Assembly (NCBI GenBank): GCA_947450025.1 | Contig: CANFTW010000011.1 | Location: 1 to 64,000 of the forward strand | Direction: 5' to 3' | Source of the DNA: Bacteroidota bacterium | GTDB lineage: Bacteria > Bacteroidota > Bacteroidia > B-17B0 > Aurantibacillaceae | Length of the DNA: 64,000 bases | In this document: in pieces, positions 34,592 through 44,307 of the stretch | Position numbering within the stretch: position 1 is the stretch's first letter | Layout of the letters: each line of letters starts with the position of its first letter | Program-made: the position numbers and the translations under genes | Notes under the pieces: generated by a model | What the model saw: the letters and a program-made list of their open reading frames with translations, nothing else | The model's database searches: none | Told to the model about the DNA's origin: nothing

Positions 34592-34611
34592 AGTTTACAT
34601 TTTAAAACAAT

Positions 34612-34638
34612 AAAACATAGACAAATTGTCTATGTTTT
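34612..34638 (-). terminator. perfect 13-bp inverted repeat, probable terminator
   Basis: Two complementary 13-base arms flank a single central A (so the real loop is 5 or more bases). U-rich sequence follows on the minus strand. A second perfect palindrome (ACAATAATTATTGT) is at 34646-34659. Together they lie in the 77 bp between the PorE-like gene and the barrel/Ig-repeat gene and may end or attenuate the upstream transcript. Confidence 0.6.
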
Positions 34639-34668
34639 AAAATTAACAATAATTATTGTGCCAAAAAA

Positions 34669-37347
34669 TTAAGGTTTTCCAATTTCTACAACCCTAAATT
34701 CGGTTCTTCTGTTCTTGGCGTGCTCTTCCTCACTGCAAGGCGCATCATTTTTACAGTTATTTAACAATTTACTTTCGCCATATCCTACAGCCGTCAATCG
34801 TGATTTAGTAATTCCTTTAGAAATAATATAATCAACCGCAGCCTTTGCTCGCTTTTGAGATAAAACTAAGTTAAACTCATCCGAACTTCTCGAATCGGTA
34901 TGTGAACTTAACTCAATATTTAAATTATTATTGGAGTTTAATACAGTAATGACTTTGTCTAAGATATTCTTTCCGGAAGCATCAATTTTATAATCACCAT
35001 AGGCATAATATAAATTTTCAATAATGGTAATTTCTTGCCGTTTCTCTTTATTTTTCATAGTTAAAACTTCTAGCCAAGGATCATCAACAGAATAATCTCC
35101 TAATGCTGTTTTATCAATTTCTAACAACTCGAATTGAAATTTACCAGATTTACTTTTCTTAATTTCTTTATAAATTCTTCCTTTTGAATCTGCCACATAC
35201 AATTTAATCAAATTAGAAAATCTAGGATCTGTTTCATCAATGGCAAATAAATAATTTTTATCAGCCCCTAAATTTCTAAACACAAACTTCCCCTGTTGGT
35301 CAGTCATAATATTCGCAATCACCTCTTTTTGATTAAAAATAGTCACCTTTGCGTTACTAATAGCCTTTTTATCCTGGTCAAACAAGTATCCATTTAACCC
35401 CATTATTAAATCTTCATCATTCACACTTAAATCTGTAATCGCAGAATTATCAACGCCTAATAAAGAAAATTTAAACTTACCTTTTGAATCGGATTGAGCT
35501 AACTTTACCTCTTTACCACTTTTATTAGTTAAAATAATTTTAGCGTTAATTGGCACATCATCATCCTCAATGGTTAATGAATAATTTTGATCTAATGGTA
35601 AATTTCTAAATGCAAAAGCTCCAAATTCATTAGTTGTTGTTTGCTCAATAATGTCACCAAACTCATTTTTAATCATCACTTTTTTATTTGCAATAGGCTT
35701 ACTTGGATTTTCACCATACAATAAATTACCTGCTAAACTTAAATCATCATCATTATACAAATCAGGCATACCATTAGGATCTACTGGTAAATTCCTAAAA
35801 ACAAATTTTTGTCCAGTACCATTATTATGTGTAATTCGTGTGATCTTAGAGTCTTTATCCGCTAAATAATACCTTGATTTATTTTTCAAATTAGCTTCTG
35901 TTCCTTCAATTTCGGCCATATAAGTTTTATCTGCATCTAAATTTCTAAATACAAAATAACCTTTTTCATTTGTTCTAGTTGAGTCAATTGCCTTACCATT
36001 TCCATCTAATAAAAATACTTTAACATCCTTTGCTGGATCATTGGCGTTTTCTGTTAACAAAACGGTGCCATCAATAGAAATATTTTTATTAGTGAATTTA
36101 AAATAATAAATATCATCCTCTCCTTTTCCACCCTCTCTGTTAGAAGAAAAATAGCCAATAGAATCATTTAAAAATGTAATTCCAAAGTCATCGGCTTTGC
36201 TATTTAGATAAAGACCTTCATTTCTATTTAACAGCCAATTACCATTTAATTGTTTCGCCGAAAAAATATCTAAATCTCCAAAACCTGGTAATCCATTCGA
36301 TGAAAAATATAGGATACCATTTTTTTTAATTGTTGGAAAAACTTCATCACCGCTTGTATTAATATCAAAACCTAAATTAATAGGCTTACCCCATCCATCG
36401 CCATTTTTTTGACACATCCAAATATCTTGTCCTCCAATAGAACCTGGCATATCAGAAGAAAAGAAAAGTACACTTCCGTCCTCATTTAAAGATGGATGTG
36501 CACAAGAATAGTCATCGCTATTAAAAGGAAATGAATTTGATTTGGAAAAATTTGATTCATCAACTTCACTGAAATAAATTTTAGCCCTATTAATAAAATT
36601 TTCATTTCGTTTACTAACCAAATAATTTACGCGAGTATAGGCGGCTAATTTACCGTCCCCGGAAAATGAAATTGGGCCATCATGAAAACTAGAATTAACA
36701 TGCTTATTGACAAGCTTTTCTTTTTTAATCTCATTATTTTTTATTTCTGAAGAAAAAATATTTAAATACGGTTGGTTGGTTGTTGAAGATGTTTCAAAAT
36801 CAACTAGATCATTAATTTTTTCGGCTACAAAAAATAGTTTGTTATTTAATACTACAGGACAAAATTCTGAACGTTTAGTATTAATAGATTCTATGTTTTT
36901 TATTTCATATTCTTTGGGTTTTGATTCCCAATATTTAATTTCCTGACAAGATTTAATAGCATTTTGAGCAACTTTACTATTCTCATTCCCTTTTATAAAA
37001 ATAGTATATTGATTTAGGGCTTCACTATATTTATTGTTTGATTTTAAAACATTACCATAATTAAAATTAACCTCTTTTGCAACTGGACCAAGGCTAATTG
37101 CTTTCGCATAATAATTTTCTGCTTTTGTATAATTATTTAAAATACGGTAACAATCTGCCAACTTAATCATCGCTGCTTGTTTATCCATTGACTTGCTATT
37201 AGCTACTTTTTCATAAAAATGAACCGCTTCAGCGTAGTTAAATTTCAAATAATGCTTATCTGCTTTTTTCATTTGAGCTATGCCCACAAATGAAAAAAGC
37301 AATAAATTAACTGTACTATATAAAATATATTTTTTTATTGAACTCAT
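34669..37347 (-). CDS. PorE-like OmpA family protein (TPR, PD40, CRD, OmpA)
   Basis: The 892-residue protein starts with a signal peptide (1-24), then TPR repeats (about 25-135) and a PD40 beta-propeller (about 165-415, blades such as GSVLFFSSDMPGSIGGQDIW). Carboxypeptidase-regulatory-like repeats follow (about 430-770), with four copies of an F-x-FRNLxxD motif. It ends in an OmpA peptidoglycan-binding domain (about 785-892, LSSHTDSRSS then NRRTEFRVV). This is the architecture of PorE from the type IX secretion system and of many proteins paired with PorP/SprF. It probably links an outer-membrane complex to the cell wall. It starts 9 bp after the PorP/SprF gene. Confidence 0.9.
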   Translation of the reverse strand: MSSIKKYILYSTVNLLLFSFVGIAQMKKADKHYLKFNYAEAVHFYEKVANSKSMDKQAAMIKLADCYRILNNYTKAENYYAKAISLGPVAKEVNFNYGNVLKSNNKYSEALNQYTIFIKGNENSKVAQNAIKSCQEIKYWESKPKEYEIKNIESINTKRSEFCPVVLNNKLFFVAEKINDLVDFETSSTTNQPYLNIFSSEIKNNEIKKEKLVNKHVNSSFHDGPISFSGDGKLAAYTRVNYLVSKRNENFINRAKIYFSEVDESNFSKSNSFPFNSDDYSCAHPSLNEDGSVLFFSSDMPGSIGGQDIWMCQKNGDGWGKPINLGFDINTSGDEVFPTIKKNGILYFSSNGLPGFGDLDIFSAKQLNGNWLLNRNEGLYLNSKADDFGITFLNDSIGYFSSNREGGKGEDDIYYFKFTNKNISIDGTVLLTENANDPAKDVKVFLLDGNGKAIDSTRTNEKGYFVFRNLDADKTYMAEIEGTEANLKNKSRYYLADKDSKITRITHNNGTGQKFVFRNLPVDPNGMPDLYNDDDLSLAGNLLYGENPSKPIANKKVMIKNEFGDIIEQTTTNEFGAFAFRNLPLDQNYSLTIEDDDVPINAKIILTNKSGKEVKLAQSDSKGKFKFSLLGVDNSAITDLSVNDEDLIMGLNGYLFDQDKKAISNAKVTIFNQKEVIANIMTDQQGKFVFRNLGADKNYLFAIDETDPRFSNLIKLYVADSKGRIYKEIKKSKSGKFQFELLEIDKTALGDYSVDDPWLEVLTMKNKEKRQEITIIENLYYAYGDYKIDASGKNILDKVITVLNSNNNLNIELSSHTDSRSSDEFNLVLSQKRAKAAVDYIISKGITKSRLTAVGYGESKLLNNCKNDAPCSEEEHAKNRRTEFRVVEIGKP

Positions 37348-37356
37348 AGCTATATT

Positions 37357-38304
37357 TTACAAATAACGAGGCGATAACATTTTTGATTTATATGTATTAA
37401 AATCAAATCCAATTAATATTTCATGGCCATTTCCTAATTTATTTTGAGTTTTTCCAATTCCTTTATCAAAAGCATAGCCAATTTTTAAGCTATGAGTTAT
37501 ATATAATTGAGCTAAGGCCCCTACCGTTGCATCGGATCTATAAAATACACCTAACCATAAACGTTGGTTAATTAAAAAATTTAAATTTCCATCAAGGCTA
37601 TTAATCGTTTTCGTTCCTTTATAAATGATTGTTGGATTAATTACTAAATTATCATTTATAGAAAATCCCTTACTAATAATTCCGAAAAGATGAGTTGATA
37701 ATTTATAGGTTAAATCATATTCCATCAAACTTCCTGAAATATTTGTATAAGATATTTTATCATTATAAATATAAGCTGAATTTAAATGTGTTGCACTAAT
37801 ACCTGCATAAAAAGAATTTGATTTTAAATAAATTCCTGCATCAAAATCAGGCTTTAGTTTATTAGAAGAGATATTAGCGTAGGCATTTACTTCTCCGGGA
37901 TCTTTATAATTCATTTTATTAAAATCAAACACATAATTTACAACACCAGCCCTTAACCCAAACGACAACTTTAATTTATTACTTATTGGCAAAATATATG
38001 CTATGTTTCCATAAGCTGCGGTTACTCTTTTTGGTCCAATAATATCGTTATAAGCACTAAAGCCTAATCCAATTCGTTTTTTCTTTAAAGGCCCATGAAA
38101 ACTAAATGATTGAGTTGATGGAGCTCCATCAAAACCTGACCATTGTTGTCTAATATCAAGCACTGCACTTAAAGCATCCTTTGAACCTGCATAGGCAGGA
38201 TTAATTACCATTTGATTAAATTGATATTGACTGTATTGAGGGTCTTGCTGACCAAATAATGACCAGGTATAAATAAAACTAAAGATTAATAATTTTGTTC
38301 TCAT
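37357..38304 (-). CDS. PorP/SprF family outer-membrane protein
   Basis: The 315-residue product has a signal peptide (1-18, ending FGQQ) and the family hallmark QDPQYSQYQFNQMVINPAYA. Further on it shows IRQQWSGFDGAPSTQSFSFH and KKKRIGLGFSAYNDIIGP, followed by barrel strands. PorP/SprF proteins are outer-membrane barrels that help T9SS substrates with type B sorting domains reach or stay on the surface. The gene immediately upstream (6-bp gap) encodes exactly such a type B protein, so the pair probably works together. Confidence 0.95.
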   Translation of the reverse strand: MRTKLLIFSFIYTWSLFGQQDPQYSQYQFNQMVINPAYAGSKDALSAVLDIRQQWSGFDGAPSTQSFSFHGPLKKKRIGLGFSAYNDIIGPKRVTAAYGNIAYILPISNKLKLSFGLRAGVVNYVFDFNKMNYKDPGEVNAYANISSNKLKPDFDAGIYLKSNSFYAGISATHLNSAYIYNDKISYTNISGSLMEYDLTYKLSTHLFGIISKGFSINDNLVINPTIIYKGTKTINSLDGNLNFLINQRLWLGVFYRSDATVGALAQLYITHSLKIGYAFDKGIGKTQNKLGNGHEILIGFDFNTYKSKMLSPRYL

Positions 38305-38310
38305 TCTATT

Positions 38311-39087
38311 TTAATTAGTTAATTCTACCCAACCTTTTTTTACCCCATTTCCTCCTTCAATTTCAATGATGTAGAAATAAGTTCCACTAACCAATTGCGT
38401 TCCGTTTTGTTGTTTCCCATTCCAAACAACTGATGAATTATTATAATTAGATGCGCTCCACACTTTATTTCCCCAGCGATTAAAAATACTCACTGAATTG
38501 TTCGGGAAATTTTCAATATTTTCTATGACCCAATTATCATTTAATCCATCACCATCTGGTGTAAATCCATTATAAACCGAAATTTGACAAGGAGATGTAC
38601 TTGCTAAAACATTATAACTAAATGACACAGAATCTATAACAATACTATTTGAATTAACTGCTAAAACAGTGACACTATAATTACCTGGCGATAAACTATC
38701 GATACTTGAACAATTCTGAGATGGACAAATTGATGATGGATTCCATACATATACTAATTGAATAGCGCTACTAGGTGAAGAATTTAAAACTAAGGAAATA
38801 AATCCATCATGTTTATTTAAACAACTTTCATTTTGAAATAACGGAGTGATACTTAAATCAATAGTTCCAACAATTTCAGGTTGTAAAAAACCTTGAGTGA
38901 TTATATTATTGCTGTTTATAATGGTTGTCACAATAGGCTCTCCAATATTATAATACAATTCAGTACCAGTAGTTCCTACAGTTCCTCCTCCACCAGAAGT
39001 GAGAATAACTGAAGGTGTGACGCTTTGAGAATAAACTCTTGACCAACTTAATAATATGAAAAATAAAAATAATTTTCTCACGCTCAA
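38311..39087 (-). CDS. SprB-repeat protein with T9SS type B sorting domain
   Basis: The 258-residue product has a signal peptide (1-20) and an N-terminal segment with GTTGTELYYNIGEPIVTTI and ITQGFLQP, common in short T9SS proteins. One SprB-like repeat follows (about 87-140, DGFISLVLNSSP to LSPGNYSVTV). A type B sorting domain completes it (about 170-258: NGFTPDGDGLNDNWVIENIE, VSIFNRWGNKVW, GTYFYIIEIEG). It lies directly behind the giant adhesin gene with no gap and in front of its presumed PorP/SprF partner. It may be a small adhesin or a carrier that brings the adhesin to the T9SS. Confidence 0.88.
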   Translation of the reverse strand: MSVRKLFLFFILLSWSRVYSQSVTPSVILTSGGGGTVGTTGTELYYNIGEPIVTTIINSNNIITQGFLQPEIVGTIDLSITPLFQNESCLNKHDGFISLVLNSSPSSAIQLVYVWNPSSICPSQNCSSIDSLSPGNYSVTVLAVNSNSIVIDSVSFSYNVLASTSPCQISVYNGFTPDGDGLNDNWVIENIENFPNNSVSIFNRWGNKVWSASNYNNSSVVWNGKQQNGTQLVSGTYFYIIEIEGGNGVKKGWVELTN

Positions 39088-42000
39088 TTATTTAAATTCT
39101 TTAATAATCACACTACTTCCGCTAAAACAACCTGGATCAATATATACAGTAGAAGCACTTCCGCCACCCATACAATATGCCCAAAGTTCAACATTATAAG
39201 TTCCAGCAACTAAACCATCAAATTCAGCAACAATGGTTACTCCTTTATTATTAGTAACATTAAATACAGTTGCATTATCTAAAAAGTAGATTGCCTTTCC
39301 TGAATTACCATTTGCTGAAATACCATTAATTTTAACTTCATATGTAACATTATTAGAACCTACTAAATCAAAAACGTTTAAATCTGTTTGCAAAATAACT
39401 TCAACATGCGTATCAGAATAAGTTTTAGTTAAGGTTCCTAAATTGTTATTAAATTTCACAGGTGTTGTGGACACAGACGCTATACTTTGACAAGATGTCG
39501 AACCATAGGTAATTTTCATAATTGGCATCCATGAGGCATTTCCAGAAGCATCTGACACTAAAACTTTTCCAACACCTTGAGAGCCATCAGTAATCGCCAT
39601 AGAACCATTTACATGAAATTTATTGATTGGTGATGTTGTACCTACTCCTACAAAACCATTACTTGGATTAAAAGACATTGCACTAAAAGGTGTTCCATTG
39701 CCTTCATTTTTTAAAAACATATTTGCAGATCCGTCCACATCAAAATACCAATTGTAATTTGGCTGATTACTGTTCCCAAATTTTATTTGAGAACCAGCTG
39801 AATTAACAACATGTAATGGAGATGAAGGTGATATAATTCCTATACCCACATTTCCATCATTTCTTACTACAAATAAATCAACACTTCCTGAATTAGCAGC
39901 CTTAAGCGCATAACTAGAATTTGTTGAAGTTTTACCTTTAATAAAAATTCCGCCATCAAATGCTCCCGCATAAGAAGTAACTGAAGCATTTGTATTTTTC
40001 ACAGCAAGAGCCTCAAATGTGCCAGATGCAGATACTCTAACTGCATTAGTATTATTTACATTGACTACATCCAAAACTGCCCCAGGAGAAGTTGTACCAA
40101 TACCAACATTCACAGCATCGACGCCTGTTCCACCTAAAACCATACTATTACTTGTACCAACCTTTGCATTATAACCAATTGCGGTAGCATTTGTAAGATT
40201 ATTTGATAATACATCAGCATTAGTACCTAAAGCTGTATTAAAATTTCCTGTTGTATTACTTACTAAAGCAGATGATCCCAACGCAACATTCTGAACACCT
40301 GTGCTATTTGTATTCATTGCACTACCTCCAATAGCAATGTTATAATTTCCTGATGTATTAGAAAATAATGCTTGTGTGCCTATACCAACGTTATATTGAC
40401 CTATTGTGTTATTCCGAAGAGAAAATCTTCCTCCTGAAAAGTTATCTGACCCTGTTGTAGTATTATACAAAGCTTCGCGACCAATTGCAGTATTATTTAC
40501 TCCAGTTGTATTAAAATAAAGTGCGTTTATACCGACAGCAGTATTAAAAGCCCCAGATGATGATGAAAACATAGCATCTCTACCAATTGCTGTATTACCT
40601 AATCCAGTATTACTCGCCGGTGTTGTAGAACCAAGAAGCGAATTATATCCCACACTTGTATTTGTATTATCCCAAGAAGTGGCAGTACTATTTGCATTAT
40701 ATTGAGAGTAATATCCTAGAGCCACACCATTATTTCCAGCTACATTAGAAAATAATGAAAATGCGCCATTCGCAGTATTAGAATTTCCTGTAGAATTAGA
40801 ATAAAGTGAATTAAATCCAATAGCAGAATTTGATGAACCTATTGTGTTTGAGTATAAAGATGTATTACCAATTGCAGTATTTCGCCAACCATTACTTACA
40901 CTTGTTGGTTGGTTCAGGTATAGAGTTCTATAACCAACTGCAACGTTATCAGTGCTCCATGATGTATTACCATTTGAATAACTTTGTGTAAAAAGCGCTT
41001 CTCTTCCAATTGCAATATTTTGCGAAGCATAGGTATTATTAGTTAATGCCGATGTACCAACCGCGGTATTATCATAAGCATTATTTACTCGCAATGCTCC
41101 AACGCCAAAAGCCGAATTAGAACTACCTACTATATTATCTCGTAAAGAATTTAGACCATAGGCAGTATTATTAATGCCCGTATTTGCATTTCCACTTAGT
41201 AATCCAAAAAATGTATTTCCATTAACATTATCTATTCTTCCTGCTTTTTGATTGTTTACTTTAATTGAAAATGGCACATTATCTGTTGTCCCAATAAAAT
41301 TAGTTCCATCTACTGTTCCAGAATTTCCGATCAACGACCAATCGTTGCTCGCAGGTAAAGTAATTGTGTTACCTCCTGAAATTGAAATTGAATTACTACT
41401 GATTGTTAATGATTGATTTGGAGATGACAAAGTATAATTAGGTGCCGTTCCTGAAATTGAAATACCAGTACTTGGAGTTAACACTGTTGTACTAGATGAA
41501 GGTATAGTTAACGTTTGAGTTGGGTAGGCTCCAGATAAAGTTCCTCCTGTAACAGCTAATGAAGGAGTTACAGATGCTACTGTATAACTAGGAGATGAGC
41601 CTGTAATTGTAACATTTGCTCCTTGAGTTAATGTAGTAGTCGGATTAGAAGGTAAAGTAATAGTATTACCGCCAGTTATTGAAAGTGAATTACTATTTAT
41701 AGTTAATGATTGATTTGGTGAAGACAAAGTATAATTTGGCGCGGTTCCAGAAATTGTAATTCCCGTACTTTGAGTTAACACTGTTGTACTTGAAGTTGGA
41801 ATAGTTAATGTTTGATTTGGATATAATCCTGATAAAGTACCACCTGTAACAGTTAATGTAGGAGTTACTGAGCCTACAGTATAACTGGGAGATGACCCTA
41901 AAACTATAACATTAGCACCAGAAGTTAAAGTTGTTGAGGGAGATGAAGGTAATAATACAGTATTTCCTCCTGGTCCATTAATGGTTAGTGAATTTGAGTT

Positions 42001-43029
42001 TACTGTTAAACTTGGGCTCGGTATTGCTACTGAGTTCCCATTAGTAATCGTTAATGAACCGCTTGATATACTTAAAGTTGGACTAGGAACACTTACCGTA
42101 AAAGTATTTCCTGATGTCGGAGTTACAGTTGCTAAACCAGATCCTACAATATTAACAGATGAAGGGCTTGTTATATTTAAAGTTGTTGATGAAACTGCGG
42201 TACCTTGAGTTAAACTCAAAACACTAGTTGCTGGCGAATATGATAAAATTGGAGACGGAACGTCTACGATATAAACATTTGAAGTTGGATTAGTAACAGA
42301 AGCTACACCATTACCTGATATTGAAGGAGTTATTATTGCGGCGGTATTAGAAATCACCCCACCTGAAATATTAATTCCGTTACCTCCAGTGTAGATTTGT
42401 GTTGTTGGTGTACTTATTGTGAAATTTGGATAAGTTCCTGTTACTGAAGCTGAACCTGAGGATGTAATTGTAACTGTTTGATCAGGTGATGTATTAGAAA
42501 TAATATTTCCTGAAATACCAATTCCATTTCCTGCAGTATAAGAAGTTGAGGAAGGAACATTAATCGTATAACTTCCTCCAATCGATGTTACTGTATTTGG
42601 TGCATTTATAGTGATTGTAGGAGTTGGTGATGCATTACCTGAAGTTTCTGCATATAAGGCATAAGGCACACTCATAAATTGCTGAGTACCTACGGAAACA
42701 TATGCTGTTCCTCCTGCTGGGTCAAGCGATACTTCCATAAAGTAAGGTCCGTTTGCCCAGTTAATAGAAATAAAACTTGCTGTATTGACTGAACCAATTC
42801 CTAAGGTAAATAAACCAAGGGAATTAGTTATTTTAGAATGAGTTTCAGAAAAAACGACTGTACCAGACGCACTACCCTGATGTAAATCTAATTTAATTCC
42901 AATATTTTGATTGGATAATACAGATCCTGCTGCATTTCTAGCAACTCCTTGATAGGATATTTCTTTAGGAGCTTGACTGAAGGAAATAAGTGAAATACTT
43001 AGTAAAAGAGAAAATAATAGTTTTTTCAT
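39088..43029 (-). CDS. giant beta-repeat adhesin with YadA-like head repeats
   Basis: The 1313-residue protein has a signal peptide (1-19). Next is a conserved Bacteroidota domain (about 20-125: SYQGVARNAAGSVLSNQNIG, GPYFMEVSLDP, FMSVPYALYAETSG). A Ser/Thr/Pro-rich beta region (about 130-565) includes two tandem 99-residue copies (about 365-463 and 464-562). About 15-20 degenerate NTAIGxxALxxN units (about 605-965) resemble YadA/Hia head repeats. A C-terminal part has repeated VGIGTTSP-type segments and a final beta domain. No T9SS or autotransporter anchor is visible. It is the first gene of a tight operon with the SprB-like, PorP/SprF and PorE-like genes. Confidence 0.85.
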   Translation of the reverse strand: MKKLLFSLLLSISLISFSQAPKEISYQGVARNAAGSVLSNQNIGIKLDLHQGSASGTVVFSETHSKITNSLGLFTLGIGSVNTASFISINWANGPYFMEVSLDPAGGTAYVSVGTQQFMSVPYALYAETSGNASPTPTITINAPNTVTSIGGSYTINVPSSTSYTAGNGIGISGNIISNTSPDQTVTITSSGSASVTGTYPNFTISTPTTQIYTGGNGINISGGVISNTAAIITPSISGNGVASVTNPTSNVYIVDVPSPILSYSPATSVLSLTQGTAVSSTTLNITSPSSVNIVGSGLATVTPTSGNTFTVSVPSPTLSISSGSLTITNGNSVAIPSPSLTVNSNSLTINGPGGNTVLLPSSPSTTLTSGANVIVLGSSPSYTVGSVTPTLTVTGGTLSGLYPNQTLTIPTSSTTVLTQSTGITISGTAPNYTLSSPNQSLTINSNSLSITGGNTITLPSNPTTTLTQGANVTITGSSPSYTVASVTPSLAVTGGTLSGAYPTQTLTIPSSSTTVLTPSTGISISGTAPNYTLSSPNQSLTISSNSISISGGNTITLPASNDWSLIGNSGTVDGTNFIGTTDNVPFSIKVNNQKAGRIDNVNGNTFFGLLSGNANTGINNTAYGLNSLRDNIVGSSNSAFGVGALRVNNAYDNTAVGTSALTNNTYASQNIAIGREALFTQSYSNGNTSWSTDNVAVGYRTLYLNQPTSVSNGWRNTAIGNTSLYSNTIGSSNSAIGFNSLYSNSTGNSNTANGAFSLFSNVAGNNGVALGYYSQYNANSTATSWDNTNTSVGYNSLLGSTTPASNTGLGNTAIGRDAMFSSSSGAFNTAVGINALYFNTTGVNNTAIGREALYNTTTGSDNFSGGRFSLRNNTIGQYNVGIGTQALFSNTSGNYNIAIGGSAMNTNSTGVQNVALGSSALVSNTTGNFNTALGTNADVLSNNLTNATAIGYNAKVGTSNSMVLGGTGVDAVNVGIGTTSPGAVLDVVNVNNTNAVRVSASGTFEALAVKNTNASVTSYAGAFDGGIFIKGKTSTNSSYALKAANSGSVDLFVVRNDGNVGIGIISPSSPLHVVNSAGSQIKFGNSNQPNYNWYFDVDGSANMFLKNEGNGTPFSAMSFNPSNGFVGVGTTSPINKFHVNGSMAITDGSQGVGKVLVSDASGNASWMPIMKITYGSTSCQSIASVSTTPVKFNNNLGTLTKTYSDTHVEVILQTDLNVFDLVGSNNVTYEVKINGISANGNSGKAIYFLDNATVFNVTNNKGVTIVAEFDGLVAGTYNVELWAYCMGGGSASTVYIDPGCFSGSSVIIKEFK
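41345..41938 (-). repeat. tandem 297-bp repeat inside the adhesin gene
   Basis: The interval about 41345-41641 repeats at about 41642-41938. The offset is 297 bp (99 codons), measured from GTTAATGATTGATTTGG at 41405 and 41702. The copies differ at many third positions but encode nearly the same residues (SSPSYTV, TLTIP, TVLT, GTAPNYTLSSPNQSLTI). The divergence implies an old duplication kept by selection. It is a possible site for length variation by recombination. Confidence 0.75.
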
Positions 43030-43257
43030 ATGCTTTTAATATTTGTTAATGCCACATTACGACCCAATATAAATCATGCAATTTTTTTATATATGGTTTT
43101 CTTGAATTATATGAATAATTTATAAATCAAGTAATGCATGTTAAAATTATATAAAAAAAGAAGACAACGAACTATATTTTATCGACAATATATACACGTT
43201 AATTAACCAAATGACAATTTTGGTCGGAAAAATAATCCTTATTTAAGAATGATAACT

Positions 43258-44274
43258 TTAACTTAATAAGTGTTTTAACGACTTAATTTGATCAGGGGTA
43301 CCAAGCACAAATAATTTTGATTCAGCTATAATTCTAGTATCAGCACTAGGGTTTACAATATACTCACCTGTAGCTGTTTTATAACCGATTATATTAGCGC
43401 CCGAACGATTACGGATTTCTAAATCTTTTAAGGTTTTATTTTTTAATTCATCAGGAATTTTGTCAAACGAAATTTCCTCTAAATTAATATTATCACCTCT
43501 TTCGGCAGTAATTCGATCAATAAACTCCATTACATCCGGTTTCATAACCAGAGATGCCATGTGAGCTCCTCCTACCTTATCAGGCATAATCACATTATTA
43601 GCTCCTGCAATTTTTAATTTTGTATCAGAATTATCTTCACTCGCTCTAGAAATAATTGTAATATCCTTATTCAGATTTCTGGCAGTTAAAACAATAAATA
43701 AATTATCAGCATCAACAGGTAGTGTGGTAATAATTGCTTTTGCTCTTAATATTCCTGCCTTAATCAACACCTCATCTTGCGTACTATCTCCATTTATAAC
43801 TAGTTCACTGAATTTATGATTTAAAGTTGCTGTTAAAGTTGGGCTATTTTCAATAACTACAAAACGTTTATGATGCTTTTTCAACACCTGTGCCGCTTGA
43901 CGACCATTACGGCCATATCCGCATATAATCACGTGATCAGAAAGTTTATCTATTGTAGCGTTCAATTTTCTATTTTTAAAAAACTCGTTAAACTCACCAT
44001 CAATTACAAATTTTGTAATGGATGAAACAGCATAGGCAAAGGTACCAAAACTTGTGACAATAAGAAATGTTGTAAATAATTTCCCCTCAATCGACAATGG
44101 TTGAACTTCCTGATATCCAACTGTTGCCACCGTAATAATGGTCATATAAAACGCATCAAACCAACTATAATTATCAATTAATACATAACCAATTGTTCCT
44201 ATAACCCATAAAGAAAGTAAAATCAATAGCGGTGCATAAAAACGATAATATGACTTGACAACATTTAACATCAC
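43258..44274 (-). CDS. potassium channel with TrkA-N/TrkA-C (RCK) domains
   Basis: The 338-residue protein has two membrane helices (about 14-32 and 65-88) around a pore loop with the filter T51-V-G-Y-Q55. An RCK/TrkA-N nucleotide-binding domain follows (HVIICGYGRNGRQAAQVL, about 115-132). A TrkA-C domain is at the end (about 250-338). It should be a ligand-gated K+ channel of the MthK type. The filter has Gln where TVGYG channels have the second Gly. It is the last gene of the minus-strand run from miaB, though a -7-like TTAATTTG (44280-44287) five bases before its ATG suggests its own promoter. Confidence 0.9.
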   Translation of the reverse strand: MMLNVVKSYYRFYAPLLILLSLWVIGTIGYVLIDNYSWFDAFYMTIITVATVGYQEVQPLSIEGKLFTTFLIVTSFGTFAYAVSSITKFVIDGEFNEFFKNRKLNATIDKLSDHVIICGYGRNGRQAAQVLKKHHKRFVVIENSPTLTATLNHKFSELVINGDSTQDEVLIKAGILRAKAIITTLPVDADNLFIVLTARNLNKDITIISRASEDNSDTKLKIAGANNVIMPDKVGGAHMASLVMKPDVMEFIDRITAERGDNINLEEISFDKIPDELKNKTLKDLEIRNRSGANIIGYKTATGEYIVNPSADTRIIAESKLFVLGTPDQIKSLKHLLS

Positions 44275-44307
44275 ATTGCCAAATTAAGAAAAAAACTGGA
44301 AATAATT

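Noticed and set aside
39088-43029. T9SS sorting domain on the adhesin
   Set aside because: The last 100 residues lack both the type A pattern (FPNP, GxY) and the type B pattern (FTPNxDGxND, FNRWG); I could not support one.
43180-43240. ACCAAA/TTTGGT inverted repeat upstream of the adhesin operon as a terminator
   Set aside because: The stem is only six base pairs and no T-tract follows on either strand.
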